A program made the translations under genes and the position numbers. A stretch of 47,257 bases of DNA, from contig JAZNRP010000028.1 of assembly GCA_045590755.1 (NCBI GenBank), positions 1 through 47,257 of the forward strand. Direction: 5' to 3'. Positions within the stretch are counted from its first letter, which is position 1. Each line of letters begins with the position of its first letter. The notes beneath the pieces were generated by a model, which was not told the origin of the DNA, did no database searches, and saw only the letters and a list, made by a program, of their open reading frames with translations. This DNA is from SIG565 sp045590755. Its GTDB lineage: Bacteria > Bacillota > Clostridia > Oscillospirales > Acutalibacteraceae. Positions 1-6,895 of the stretch are shown one piece after another.

Positions 1-1
1 C

Positions 2-190
2 GTTATTGTCCACTATCCCACAACAGAAGAAGGATGGCGAGAACTAAGACGGCGTGTAGCCGGTGTTCACGCCGATGGAGTACTTAATAGCATTTCTAAG
101 TTAGATTGCCCAATCAGAGAAAAGGAAAGACTGCTTAATGCAATTATAAAAGATACAAAAGAACAGATTAAAGCCGAACAGAAAAAGTAG
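2..190 (+). CDS. Partial small hypothetical protein of a mobile element (C-terminus)
   Basis: An open frame enters from the left edge and ends at TAG 188-190, giving 62 residues. It opens with a Val-His-Tyr-Pro motif and is otherwise charged, rich in Arg, Lys and Glu. I recall similar small proteins of 60-80 residues in clostridial integrative elements near recombinase genes, but I cannot name a domain or a function. The start lies outside the window. It runs convergently toward the double-HTH regulator at 235-750, and a hairpin lies between the two. Being inside the element that splits sigK, it is probably element cargo or a recombination accessory, which is inference. Confidence 0.5.
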   Translation, partial: VIVHYPTTEEGWRELRRRVAGVHADGVLNSISKLDCPIREKERLLNAIIKDTKEQIKAEQKK

Positions 191-202
191 TCTGAAAAAA
201 GT

Positions 203-229
203 GACCGCCTCACAAAATGTGAGGCGGTC
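203..229. terminator. Bidirectional hairpin between convergent element genes
   Basis: A perfect 12-bp stem (GACCGCCTCACA and its complement) closes a 3-nt AAA loop. Read on the minus strand it is followed by CAC and then six T, a good rho-independent terminator for the HTH regulator. On the plus strand the T-run is poor. Confidence 0.75.
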
Positions 230-234
230 GTCCG

Positions 235-750
235 TTAAAGAGTAATGCGATCCTTAAAATATTTCTCCCAAGATTTAAGACTAATTTGCTTGCGTTCACT
301 TTCCCAAAGCCTAATCATATTGGCATCCACGCCAACAAGCCTTGCAAATGGTCTTTTGCCGAGATTTAAGCTTTCTCGGTGCTCTCGTATTAGTTTGCCT
401 TGTCCGACTGCTATAAAGCGGTTGTAATCGTCAAGAAGGTCATATACAGGGATATTATAGAGTTTGGAAAGCTTGTCCGCTGTTGTTTTATCAAAGCCGT
501 TATGGTTGCCTGTTTCAAGATTTATGTATGTGCTGCGAGCAATGCCGACAATCTGCGCCACTTCCTTTTGCATAAGACCAAGCTTATGTCGGCAAAAGCG
601 TAAGCGGTCGGGGATGTTATCAATATCCTCGTAAGAATGATATTGCTTGTTAAATAACTGTGCTTCGAGCAGTTTTCTCGGTGCCATAAGTCTAAAGCTA
701 AGAACAAACAAGGGGGAATGCTTTGTTTCACCGTTTTCGGTGTGCGACAT
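235..750 (-). CDS. Double-HTH (XRE-type) regulator of the sigK-interrupting element
   Basis: About 171 residues from ATG 750. Two helix-turn-helix units are visible: an XRE-like one in the middle (DRLRFCRHKLGLMQKEVAQI and following) and a second in the last 50 residues that includes GKRPFARLVGVDANMIRLWE. Conserved-looking segments such as APRKLLEAQLFNKQYHSYED resemble small regulators of clostridial integrative elements. A start at TTG 813 would add 21 residues. I prefer ATG 750 because it overlaps the TAA of the chimeric sigK frame (TAATG), which suggests translational coupling; no good Shine-Dalgarno precedes either start. It probably controls element genes or excision, but no target site was identified. 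Confidence 0.7.
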   Translation of the reverse strand: MSHTENGETKHSPLFVLSFRLMAPRKLLEAQLFNKQYHSYEDIDNIPDRLRFCRHKLGLMQKEVAQIVGIARSTYINLETGNHNGFDKTTADKLSKLYNIPVYDLLDDYNRFIAVGQGKLIREHRESLNLGKRPFARLVGVDANMIRLWESERKQISLKSWEKYFKDRITL

Positions 751-1169
751 TATATACATATTTTCTGCCGTCTGTTCGGTAATTCTCCAATGGTGAGTTC
801 TTTTCGTAACCAAAAACTCATTTGTGAGAGGGTTGCATTCTCAATACAACGCGCCGCATAGGTTGCAAGACGAATGCTTTTATCCGGTTTAAAGGTTGAA
901 ATACCTTTGATAAGACCTATTGTACCGATTGATATCAGGTCTTCTGTATCACCGCCTGCAGTGTAGTATTTTTTCACTATGTGTGCTACAAGCCGCAAAT
1001 TGTGTTCAACTAATTTGTCCTTTGCTGCTTTATCTCCATTTTGCATATTTTTTATAAGCTCAGTTTCTTCTGCGCGTTTTAGCGGCGGTGGAAACGAGCC
1101 TGTAGGTGTCACATGAAGCGCCAAATATAAAATGTGCGAAGCAATTTTGCAAATAAGCTCCCAAATCAA
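750..1169 (-). CDS. sigK: 5' part of sigK (sporulation sigma factor), interrupted
   Basis: Mother-cell late sporulation sigma factor, N-terminal portion. It begins with a hydrophobic pro-sequence (SHILYLALHVTPTGSFPPPL), as in pro-SigK, followed by region 1.2/2 with EHNLRLVAHIVKK, EDLISIGTIGLIKGI and LATYAARCIEN. Homology stops after about 111 codons (near 837); 28 element-encoded codons follow, to TAA 750-752. Regions 3 and 4 are missing, so this product alone should not be an active sigma factor. The start is TTG 1167-1169 with AGAAGGGA six bases upstream; the frame runs further upstream but without pro-SigK-like sequence. The truncation site matches the known skin insertion site, so this looks like a developmental split rather than decay. 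SigG and SigE are alternatives, but the pro-sequence and break point favour SigK. Confidence 0.85.
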   Translation of the reverse strand: MIWELICKIASHILYLALHVTPTGSFPPPLKRAEETELIKNMQNGDKAAKDKLVEHNLRLVAHIVKKYYTAGGDTEDLISIGTIGLIKGISTFKPDKSIRLATYAARCIENATLSQMSFWLRKELTIGELPNRRQKICI

Positions 1170-1191
1170 AAAAATCCCTTCTTTCGTAATA

Positions 1192-1219
1192 AATATATGT
1201 GAAAGATGAGTTGTCTTAT
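1192..1219 (-). promoter_or_regulatory. Possible sigma-E promoter of sigK
   Basis: On the minus strand an ATA (1217-1219) lies 17 bases from CATATATT (1192-1199), about 20 bases before the sigK start. This resembles the sigma-E pattern (ATA, 16-18 bases, CATACANT), expected for a mother-cell gene. Two mismatches in the -10 box keep this tentative. Confidence 0.35.
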
Positions 1220-1284
1220 TAAATTTTAGTTGCAATTAAAGGAAAAGTATGTTAAAATCAATTGGTATTAATATATTATAAAGA

Positions 1285-1512
1285 CTGTGACGGAGAGAGT
1301 AGTCGGATGCAGAAATTTTAGCGAGTCGGTGTTGGTGCAAGTCCGATATAACTGCCCTGTATGAAAATCACTCCTGAGTTGTCCGCTGAAAAGCATAGTA
1401 GGCGTGTACCGGTTGTTCACCGTTAATAGAACCGCAGATGTCAGTCTGCCGTAATAGGTGGTTAACGAAAGTAGGCTTTCGTCCTGTTATGGACGGGAGC
1501 CTTTATTTTTTA
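1285..1512 (+). ncRNA. T-box leader (Ile) controlling ileS
   Basis: Stem I carries the GA-rich motif GGAGAGAGTAGTC (about 1291-1303), the GGTGTTGGTGCAAGTCC apical region and an ATC specifier codon (1367-1369) followed by ACTCCTGAG. The antiterminator pairs AGG/CGAAAG (1456-1458, 1466-1471) with CTTTCG/CCT (1476-1481, 1483-1485) around a TGGTTAA bulge (1459-1465) that would bind the uncharged tRNA 3' end. A competing terminator follows. Uncharged tRNA-Ile should promote read-through into ileS. The T-box bulge reads TGGTTAA instead of the usual TGGTACC. A coding start inside this leader (GTG-like frame from 1438) is not used. Confidence 0.9.
1473..1511 (+). terminator. T-box attenuator terminator before ileS
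   Basis: A 12-bp stem with two G-T pairs (1473-1484 with 1491-1502) and a six-base loop is followed by TTATTTTTT. Its 5' arm overlaps the antiterminator, giving the mutually exclusive structures of a transcriptional T-box. Confidence 0.9.
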
Positions 1513-1524
1513 GGAGGTTACTTA

Positions 1525-4500
1525 ATGTACAACAGTATTTCACCTAATGTAAACTTTGTAGAAGAAGAAAAGAAGATAGGAAAATTTTGGGTAGACAACA
1601 AAATTTTCGAAAAGAGTATTGAGGAGCGTAAGAACGGTCAGCCGTATGTATTTTATGACGGACCGCCGACCGCTAACGGTAAGCCGCATATCGGCCATGT
1701 ACTAACCCGTGTTATTAAAGATATGATTCCGCGTTACCGCACAATGAAGGGCTGTATGGTACCCAGAAAGGCGGGTTGGGACACACACGGTCTGCCGGTT
1801 GAGCTTGAAGTTGAAAAGCTGCTTGGCCTTGACGGTAAGGAGCAGATTGAAAAATACGGCTTGGAGCCATTTATCGGCCACTGTAAAGAAAGTGTCTGGA
1901 AATACAAGGGTATGTGGGAAGACTTTTCGCACACTGTTGGTTTCTGGGCAGATATGGATGACCCGTATGTAACCTATCATAATGACTTTATTGAGTCGGA
2001 ATGGTGGGCACTCAAACAGATATTTGAAAAGAAGCTCTTATACAAGGGCTTCAAGATTGTGCCTTACTGTCCGCGTTGCGGAACTCCGCTATCAAGCCAC
2101 GAAGTAGCACAGGGCTATAAAAATGTAAAAGAGCGCAGTGCCGTTGTACGCTTTAAAGCGGTAGGGGAGGATGCATACTTCCTTGCCTGGACCACAACAC
2201 CTTGGACATTACCGTCCAATGTGGCGCTTTGTGTAAATCCGAATGAAACCTACTGTAAGGTAAAGGCAAATGACGGCTATACCTATTATATGGCAGAAGC
2301 ATTACTTGATAAGGTTTTAGGTGGTTTGGGTAATGAAGAAAATGCCGCCTACGAAATTCTTGAAACCTACAAGGGCTCTGACCTTGAGCATAGAGAATAT
2401 GAGCCGCTTTTTGAATGCGCCGCAAGGGTTGCCGAAAAGCAGGGTAAAAAAGGTCACTTTGTAACAATGGACAACTATGTTACTATGAGTGACGGTACAG
2501 GTATTGTTCATATTGCTCCAGCATTCGGTGAAGACGACGCACAGGTAGGTCGCCGTTATGATTTACCCTTTGTTCAGTTGGTTGACGGTAAGGGTGAAAT
2601 GACAGAAGATACCGACTATGCAGGTAAATTCGTTAAGGATGCCGACCCGTTAATTCTTACCGACCTTGATAAAAAGGGCTTACTGTTCTCGGCTCCCAAA
2701 TTTGAGCACGACTATCCGTTCTGTTGGCGTTGCGATACTCCGCTTATCTATTATGCGAGAGAATCTTGGTTTATTAAAATGACCGCCGTTCGCGATGACC
2801 TTATCAGAAACAACAATACAATTAACTGGATTCCCGAAAGCATCGGTAAGGGCAGATTCGGCGACTGGTTAGAGAATGTTCAGGATTGGGGCATTTCCCG
2901 TAACAGATACTGGGGTACACCGCTTAACATTTGGCAGTGCGAGTGCGGACATTTACATTCAATCGGTAGTATAGCCGAACTTAAAGAGTTGTCCGATAAC
3001 TGCCCCGATAATATTGAACTGCACCGCCCGTTTATTGATGCGGTGACAATTAAGTGTGAAAAATGCGGCAAGCAAATGCACAGAGTTCCCGAAGTTATCG
3101 ACTGTTGGTTTGACTCGGGCGCTATGCCGTTTGCACAACACCACTATCCCTTTGAAAATAAGGAATTGTTTGAAAGTCAGTTCCCCGCAGACTTTATTTC
3201 CGAAGCGGTTGACCAGACTCGCGGTTGGTTCTATTCGTTACTTGCTATATCAACCCTTATTTTCAATAAAGCGCCTTATAAGAATGTAATTGTTTTAGGC
3301 CATGTTCAGGATGAAAACGGACAAAAGATGAGTAAGTCAAAGGGCAACGCAGTTGATCCGTTTGATGCACTCGAAACACACGGCGCTGATGCTATAAGAT
3401 GGTATTTTTATACTAACTCGGCTCCCTGGCTTCCTAACCGTTTCCACGCTAAAGCCGTAACTGAGGGTCAACGCAAATTTATGGGTACCCTCTGGAACAC
3501 ATACGCGTTCTATGTACTGTATGCCGAAATTGATAAGTTTGACCCGACAAAATATAATCTTAATGACTGTAAGCTAACGGTTATGGACAAGTGGCTTTTG
3601 TCCCGTCTTAATTCTACTGTGGCTAAGGTTGACGAAAATTTGGCTAATTACCGCATACCTGAAGCGGCAAAGGCATTGCAGGAATTTACCGATGAAATGA
3701 GTAACTGGTATGTTCGCCGCGGCCGTGAGCGTTATTGGATACAGGATTTAACCGAAGATAAAATAGCGGCATATATGACACTCTATACAGCGCTTGTTGT
3801 AACCGCTAAAACTGCGGCGCCAATGATTCCGTTTATGAGTGAGAATATCTACCGCAACCTAGTTTGCAATGTAGATAGCACTGCTCCTATCAGTGTACAT
3901 CTTTGCGATTTCCCGACGGTTGAAACAAACAGAATCAATAAAGCTCTTGAAGACAGTATGGACAAGGTGCTTGAAATAGTAGTATTAGGCCGCGCGGCAC
4001 GAAACGGCTCAAACCGCAAGAACCGTCAGCCGCTTGGTACTATGTATGTTAAGCTTGACGGAACTCTTGATGAAATTTATCTTGATATTATCAAAGATGA
4101 GCTTAATATTAAAAATGTAAGCTTTACCGATAATGTTGATGATTTTGTTTCATATAAGTTCAAGCCGCAACTGAAAACCGTTGGTCCAAAGTACGGCAAA
4201 CAGTTAAACGAAATTAGAAATGCGCTTACCGAACTCGATGGAAGTGCCGCAAAAGCAGAACTTGATGCAAACGGTAAAATAGTACTTGATTTACCGTCGG
4301 GTAAGGTAGAACTTATGACTGAAGACCTGCTTATTGAGTCCGAACAGAAGGAAGGCTTCTTCGCACTTACCGACCGCGGTGTAACGGTTGCAATTGATAC
4401 TGTACTTACAGAAGAACTGATAACCGAAGGCTTTGTAAGAGAAATTGTTTCAAAAGTGCAGACAATGCGTAAGGAAGCAAACTTTAATGTTATGGACCAT

Positions 4501-4674
4501 ATTAATATAACAGTTTCGGGCGATGCTAATGTTACCGAAATTGCGGTTAAGAATAAGGCAGATATTGTGGGCGATACATTGGCCGATAGTCTCACCGCTA
4601 CCGAGCCTTGCGGCTTTGTTAAGGAATGGGACATTAACGGCGAAAAGCTGACAATAGGTGTTGAAAGGGTATAA
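1525..4674 (+). CDS. ileS: Isoleucyl-tRNA synthetase
   Basis: Attaches isoleucine to tRNA-Ile in the cytoplasm. The product is 1049 residues, the size of the larger (type 2) bacterial/eukaryote-like IleRS group. The class I HIGH motif is at residues 55-58 and KMSKS at 601-605, with the CP1 editing domain between them and a tRNA-binding C-terminal region. ATG 1525 is chosen because AGGAGG lies seven bases upstream; the longer frame from 1438 runs through the T-box terminator. A bidirectional terminator follows at 4682. Regulation is by the Ile T-box. It is divergent from sigK. Larger IleRS forms tend to be less sensitive to mupirocin, as family knowledge; resistance here is not shown. Confidence 0.97.
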   Translation: MYNSISPNVNFVEEEKKIGKFWVDNKIFEKSIEERKNGQPYVFYDGPPTANGKPHIGHVLTRVIKDMIPRYRTMKGCMVPRKAGWDTHGLPVELEVEKLLGLDGKEQIEKYGLEPFIGHCKESVWKYKGMWEDFSHTVGFWADMDDPYVTYHNDFIESEWWALKQIFEKKLLYKGFKIVPYCPRCGTPLSSHEVAQGYKNVKERSAVVRFKAVGEDAYFLAWTTTPWTLPSNVALCVNPNETYCKVKANDGYTYYMAEALLDKVLGGLGNEENAAYEILETYKGSDLEHREYEPLFECAARVAEKQGKKGHFVTMDNYVTMSDGTGIVHIAPAFGEDDAQVGRRYDLPFVQLVDGKGEMTEDTDYAGKFVKDADPLILTDLDKKGLLFSAPKFEHDYPFCWRCDTPLIYYARESWFIKMTAVRDDLIRNNNTINWIPESIGKGRFGDWLENVQDWGISRNRYWGTPLNIWQCECGHLHSIGSIAELKELSDNCPDNIELHRPFIDAVTIKCEKCGKQMHRVPEVIDCWFDSGAMPFAQHHYPFENKELFESQFPADFISEAVDQTRGWFYSLLAISTLIFNKAPYKNVIVLGHVQDENGQKMSKSKGNAVDPFDALETHGADAIRWYFYTNSAPWLPNRFHAKAVTEGQRKFMGTLWNTYAFYVLYAEIDKFDPTKYNLNDCKLTVMDKWLLSRLNSTVAKVDENLANYRIPEAAKALQEFTDEMSNWYVRRGRERYWIQDLTEDKIAAYMTLYTALVVTAKTAAPMIPFMSENIYRNLVCNVDSTAPISVHLCDFPTVETNRINKALEDSMDKVLEIVVLGRAARNGSNRKNRQPLGTMYVKLDGTLDEIYLDIIKDELNIKNVSFTDNVDDFVSYKFKPQLKTVGPKYGKQLNEIRNALTELDGSAAKAELDANGKIVLDLPSGKVELMTEDLLIESEQKEGFFALTDRGVTVAIDTVLTEELITEGFVREIVSKVQTMRKEANFNVMDHINITVSGDANVTEIAVKNKADIVGDTLADSLTATEPCGFVKEWDINGEKLTIGVERV

Positions 4675-4681
4675 AAAAATA

Positions 4682-4712
4682 AAGGTGTGGATGTTTCCAC
4701 ACCTTATTTTTT
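4682..4712. terminator. Bidirectional terminator, ileS / flavin reductase
   Basis: A 10-bp perfect stem (AAGGTGTGGA and its complement, 4682-4691 and 4696-4705) has a TGTT loop, with TATTTTTT on the plus side and an AT-rich run on the other. It serves convergent ileS and the minus-strand gene ending at 4711. Confidence 0.9.
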
Positions 4713-5316
4713 ATTCTATTTTTTCAAAATCACTGGCGGGGTGTTTGCATAGCGGACAGATAAAGTCATCGGGTAACGGCTCGCCTTCATATACATAACC
4801 GCAGATTTTACATACATAGCCTTTAACTTTTACTTCTTTTTTAGGCTTTACATTTTTGTGATAGAAGCTATAGGTCATAGTAGGTACATCGTTTAGTATC
4901 TGAGCATCTGTTACTGTGCATATAAACATACCGTGTGAACCTAAGTCCGTATACTGTGTTACCGACAGTGAAATATAAGCATTTGCATATTCGGTCAGAT
5001 ATAACAGTCCGTTAGCGGAACGCGCCGCTTTAACACCTATAAATTTATAACTGTCCCTGCCACTTTTCATACCAAAATTTTCGAAAACCGAAAACGGTGT
5101 TTCTTTTGTAAGAGCACAGATATTCATAATTCCCTTATCTTTTATAATGTCGTGGGAATAATTCGCTTTATTTATGGTGACGGCTACCTGTAGCGGCTCG
5201 GCAGTTACCTGCATAATGGAATTCAGTATAAGCCCGTTATCAAGCTCTTCACCCTTACTTGTAACAACATACAGTCCGTATTCAATTTTGAACAAAGCGT
5301 TGGTATCAATTTGCAT
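4711..5316 (-). CDS. Flavin reductase-rubredoxin fusion protein
   Basis: 201 residues. The first 155 or so form an FMN-binding flavin reductase-like domain (opening FKIEYGLYVVTSKGEELDNG); residues 166-201 form a rubredoxin with Cys169, Cys172, Cys187 and Cys190 for one Fe(Cys)4 centre. This resembles clostridial high-molecular-weight rubredoxin, which passes electrons from NAD(P)H to flavodiiron proteins or rubrerythrin that reduce O2, NO or peroxide. Acting partner unknown; a rubrerythrin is encoded at 30264. ATG 5316 has AAGGAAGGTG upstream. It lies 15 bases after the D-lactate dehydrogenase gene, probably in one transcript. No frameshift or missing ligand is seen. Confidence 0.88.
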   Translation of the reverse strand: MQIDTNALFKIEYGLYVVTSKGEELDNGLILNSIMQVTAEPLQVAVTINKANYSHDIIKDKGIMNICALTKETPFSVFENFGMKSGRDSYKFIGVKAARSANGLLYLTEYANAYISLSVTQYTDLGSHGMFICTVTDAQILNDVPTMTYSFYHKNVKPKKEVKVKGYVCKICGYVYEGEPLPDDFICPLCKHPASDFEKIE

Positions 5317-5331
5317 TGTAGGACACCTTCC

Positions 5332-6345
5332 TTAAAAACATTTTTTACAGGTTACTACCTTATCGTATTTTTGGCAAAGCTCGTTTTGGCTCTCTCCCGT
5401 ATTCAAAAAATCGGTGATATTCTTAATGGTTGTTTCTGCAATATTACTTAACGCTTCTTCGGTAAGAAACGCCTGATGCGAAGTCACCAGAACATTTGGC
5501 ATAGATATAAGTCGGGCAAGCTTATCGTCATCAACTATGTGACCTGAATAGTCTTCAAAGAAAAAGTCTGATTCTTCTTCGTATACATCAAGACACGCCG
5601 CACCGATTTTTCGTGATTTTATGCCATCAAGCAATGCTTCGGTATCAATAAGCGCGCCGCGCGATGTATTTAGTATTACAACACCCTTTTTGCATTTTTC
5701 AATCGCTTTCTCATCAATTATATGGTATGTGTCGCGCGTTAAGGGGCAGTGAAGTGAAATAATATCACTTTTTTCAAAAATTTCATCAAGGGAAACATAC
5801 TGTATATCGGATTCGGTATCGGGGTATTTATCGTAAGCAATAATGTTCATACCGAAGCCGCGGCAGATATTTATAAATATTTTACCAATTTTTCCTGTAC
5901 CTATAACGCCCATTGTTTTGCCGTGTAAATCAAAGCCCGTAAGCCCGTTTAGCGAAAAGTTAAAGTCTTTAGTGCGAATGTAGGACTTATGTGTACGGCG
6001 GATTGATGTAAGCAGCATTGCCATAGTATGCTCGGCAACGGCATAAGGGGAATAGGCAGGTACATGAAAAACATGAATTTTGCCGTGAGCGTGTTTTAAA
6101 TCCACATTATTGTAGCCCGCACATCTGAGTGCTATAAATTTTACACCGTATTCATAAAGCTTATCTATAATTTCACCAGATACTGTATCGTTAACAAAAA
6201 CGCATACACCGTCATACCCGCACGATAAAGAAACGGTATCGGCATTAAGCTTGGTCTCGAAATACTTAAACACCATATCATCGGTTTTATGTTTTTCAAA
6301 TGAGTCCTTATCGTATTGCTTTGTGTCAAAAAATGCTATTTTCAT
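5332..6345 (-). CDS. ldhA: D-lactate dehydrogenase (2-hydroxyacid dehydrogenase)
   Basis: 337 residues of the D-isomer 2-hydroxyacid dehydrogenase family, cytoplasmic, NAD-dependent reduction of pyruvate to D-lactate. Visible are the RCAGYNNVDL and VPAYSPYAVAEHTMAMLL segments typical of fermentative D-LDH, the nucleotide-binding GTGKIG, NTSRGALIDTEAL, and the catalytic His in SHQAFLTEEAL. The N-terminus MKIAFFDTKQYDK matches the family. AAGGAG precedes ATG. The downstream partner is the flavin reductase-rubredoxin, so both may help dispose of reducing power under oxygen exposure (inference). Other substrates such as 2-hydroxyisocaproate cannot be excluded from sequence. Confidence 0.9.
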   Translation of the reverse strand: MKIAFFDTKQYDKDSFEKHKTDDMVFKYFETKLNADTVSLSCGYDGVCVFVNDTVSGEIIDKLYEYGVKFIALRCAGYNNVDLKHAHGKIHVFHVPAYSPYAVAEHTMAMLLTSIRRTHKSYIRTKDFNFSLNGLTGFDLHGKTMGVIGTGKIGKIFINICRGFGMNIIAYDKYPDTESDIQYVSLDEIFEKSDIISLHCPLTRDTYHIIDEKAIEKCKKGVVILNTSRGALIDTEALLDGIKSRKIGAACLDVYEEESDFFFEDYSGHIVDDDKLARLISMPNVLVTSHQAFLTEEALSNIAETTIKNITDFLNTGESQNELCQKYDKVVTCKKCF

Positions 6346-6416
6346 ATTAACTCCTTAAAAATGATGCTTTTAATATATTTTAACCCATTTTTACAAAAAA
6401 AGAAACAAAAAATTTT

Positions 6417-6491
6417 CGCCCACGCTTCATAAGGCAAAACTCCCTTGTAAAGCGTGGGCGAATGCCGCAAATTTATAAAATTCGCGGCATT
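6417..6491. terminator. Two abutting hairpins between the SOS gene and ldhA
   Basis: Hairpin A: an 11-bp stem CGCCCACGCTT (6417-6427) with 6450-6460 and a small inner AAGG/CCTT stem. Hairpin B follows directly: AATGCCGC (6461-6468) with GCGGCATT (6484-6491), extended by AT pairing. On the minus strand A is followed by AAAATTTTTTGTTTC, a reasonable terminator for the gene ending at 6525. B has no T-run and its role is unknown. The remaining intergenic sequence (6492-6524, 6346-6416) shows only AT-rich sequence and the ldhA Shine-Dalgarno. Confidence 0.6.
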
Positions 6492-6524
6492 AAACAGAAA
6501 GAAAAAAAGATGAAAAACAATTAA

Positions 6525-6704
6525 TTATGCACAATGGCGGTTATAAGAACGGCATGAAGCCTTAACCTTAAGCTTACGGCGTTTTATGCTGGCTTTAATT
6601 TTACGCTCAAACGATACAAGTTTTTCCTGATTAAAATAGCCCCATATAATAAAGCCGATAGCGGCTATCTCAAAAACTGTCTGAAACATATGTAAAGTAC
6701 TCAT
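6525..6704 (-). CDS. SOS-regulated small single-pass membrane protein
   Basis: 59 residues from ATG 6704, with GGGAGG seven bases upstream (an upstream in-frame ATG at 6758 lies at the promoter -10 and is rejected). Residues about 5-25 (MFQTVFEIAAIGFIIWGYF) form one transmembrane helix; the rest is short and strongly basic (KIKASIKRRKLKVK), likely cytoplasmic. I recognise no named family. The gene has a consensus promoter and a perfect LexA box overlapping its 5' leader, so it should be induced by DNA damage. Small SOS-induced membrane proteins that delay division are known (YneA in Bacillus, SidA in Caulobacter), and this is a candidate of that kind by context only. Unlike YneA it has no LysM domain. 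Confidence 0.75.
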   Translation of the reverse strand: MSTLHMFQTVFEIAAIGFIIWGYFNQEKLVSFERKIKASIKRRKLKVKASCRSYNRHCA

Positions 6705-6716
6705 AATTTTACCTCC

Positions 6717-6730
6717 CGAACATTTGTTCG
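6717..6730 (-). promoter_or_regulatory. LexA (SOS) operator
   Basis: CGAACAAATGTTCG (minus strand) matches the Gram-positive LexA consensus CGAAC-RNRY-GTTYG at every position. It sits between the -10 box and the start, touching the Shine-Dalgarno, so bound LexA would block initiation or elongation. Confidence 0.85.
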
Positions 6731-6744
6731 TTTTCTGTGTTTTT

Positions 6745-6773
6745 ATTATAATCGACATTTTTTATTTTGTCAA
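6745..6773 (-). promoter_or_regulatory. Consensus sigma-A promoter of the SOS gene
   Basis: On the minus strand TTGACA (6768-6773) and TATAAT (6745-6750) are separated by exactly 17 bases, a perfect consensus. Strong promoter plus LexA box implies tight repression and high induced output. Confidence 0.9.
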
Positions 6774-6845
6774 CTACTTTTTGTAATTTTATTATAATTT
6801 TTTCATTGTCCAAAAATAAGTACATTGCTAAAAAATAAAATTTTG

Positions 6846-6874
6846 TTGAAAAAAGGGCGTAGTAATATTATAAT
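6846..6874 (+). promoter_or_regulatory. Sigma-A promoter of mtaB-copA
   Basis: TTGAAA (6846-6851), 17 bases, TATAAT (6869-6874), ending 21 bases before the mtaB ATG. It is divergent from the SOS promoter with about 70 bases between the -35 boxes. Confidence 0.8.
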
Positions 6875-6895
6875 TATATATATTGGAGATAGATT

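Larger units (their letters stand above)
1..836. mobile_element. Arm of a skin-like element interrupting sigK
   Basis: The sigK reading frame (minus strand) loses homology after Cys-Ile-Glu-Asn at about 837, and the DNA from 836 leftward encodes unrelated element-type genes: a small protein C-terminus (2-190) and a double-HTH regulator (235-750). In B. subtilis and Clostridioides difficile, sigK is split by a prophage-like skin element that is excised in the mother cell by a serine recombinase. The break here falls at the matching codon of B. subtilis spoIVCB. The recombinase, the other arm and the sigK 3' half are not in the window, so identity as skin is inferred from the break point and the gene types. 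The junction is placed at about 830-845; the exact crossover cannot be fixed without the other arm. Confidence 0.65.

Noticed and set aside
750..840. Frameshift or sequencing error explaining the sigK truncation
   Set aside because: No sigma region 3 or 4 is found in any frame in 1-840 on either strand; the following DNA encodes a different protein, consistent with insertion.
1438..1524. N-terminal extension of ileS by 29 codons
   Set aside because: The stretch is the T-box antiterminator and terminator; AGGAGG sits just before ATG 1525.
4077..4700. A 207-codon open frame on the minus strand within ileS
   Set aside because: Ser/Thr-rich composition typical of antisense shadows, no ribosome site, and entirely inside a confident ileS gene.
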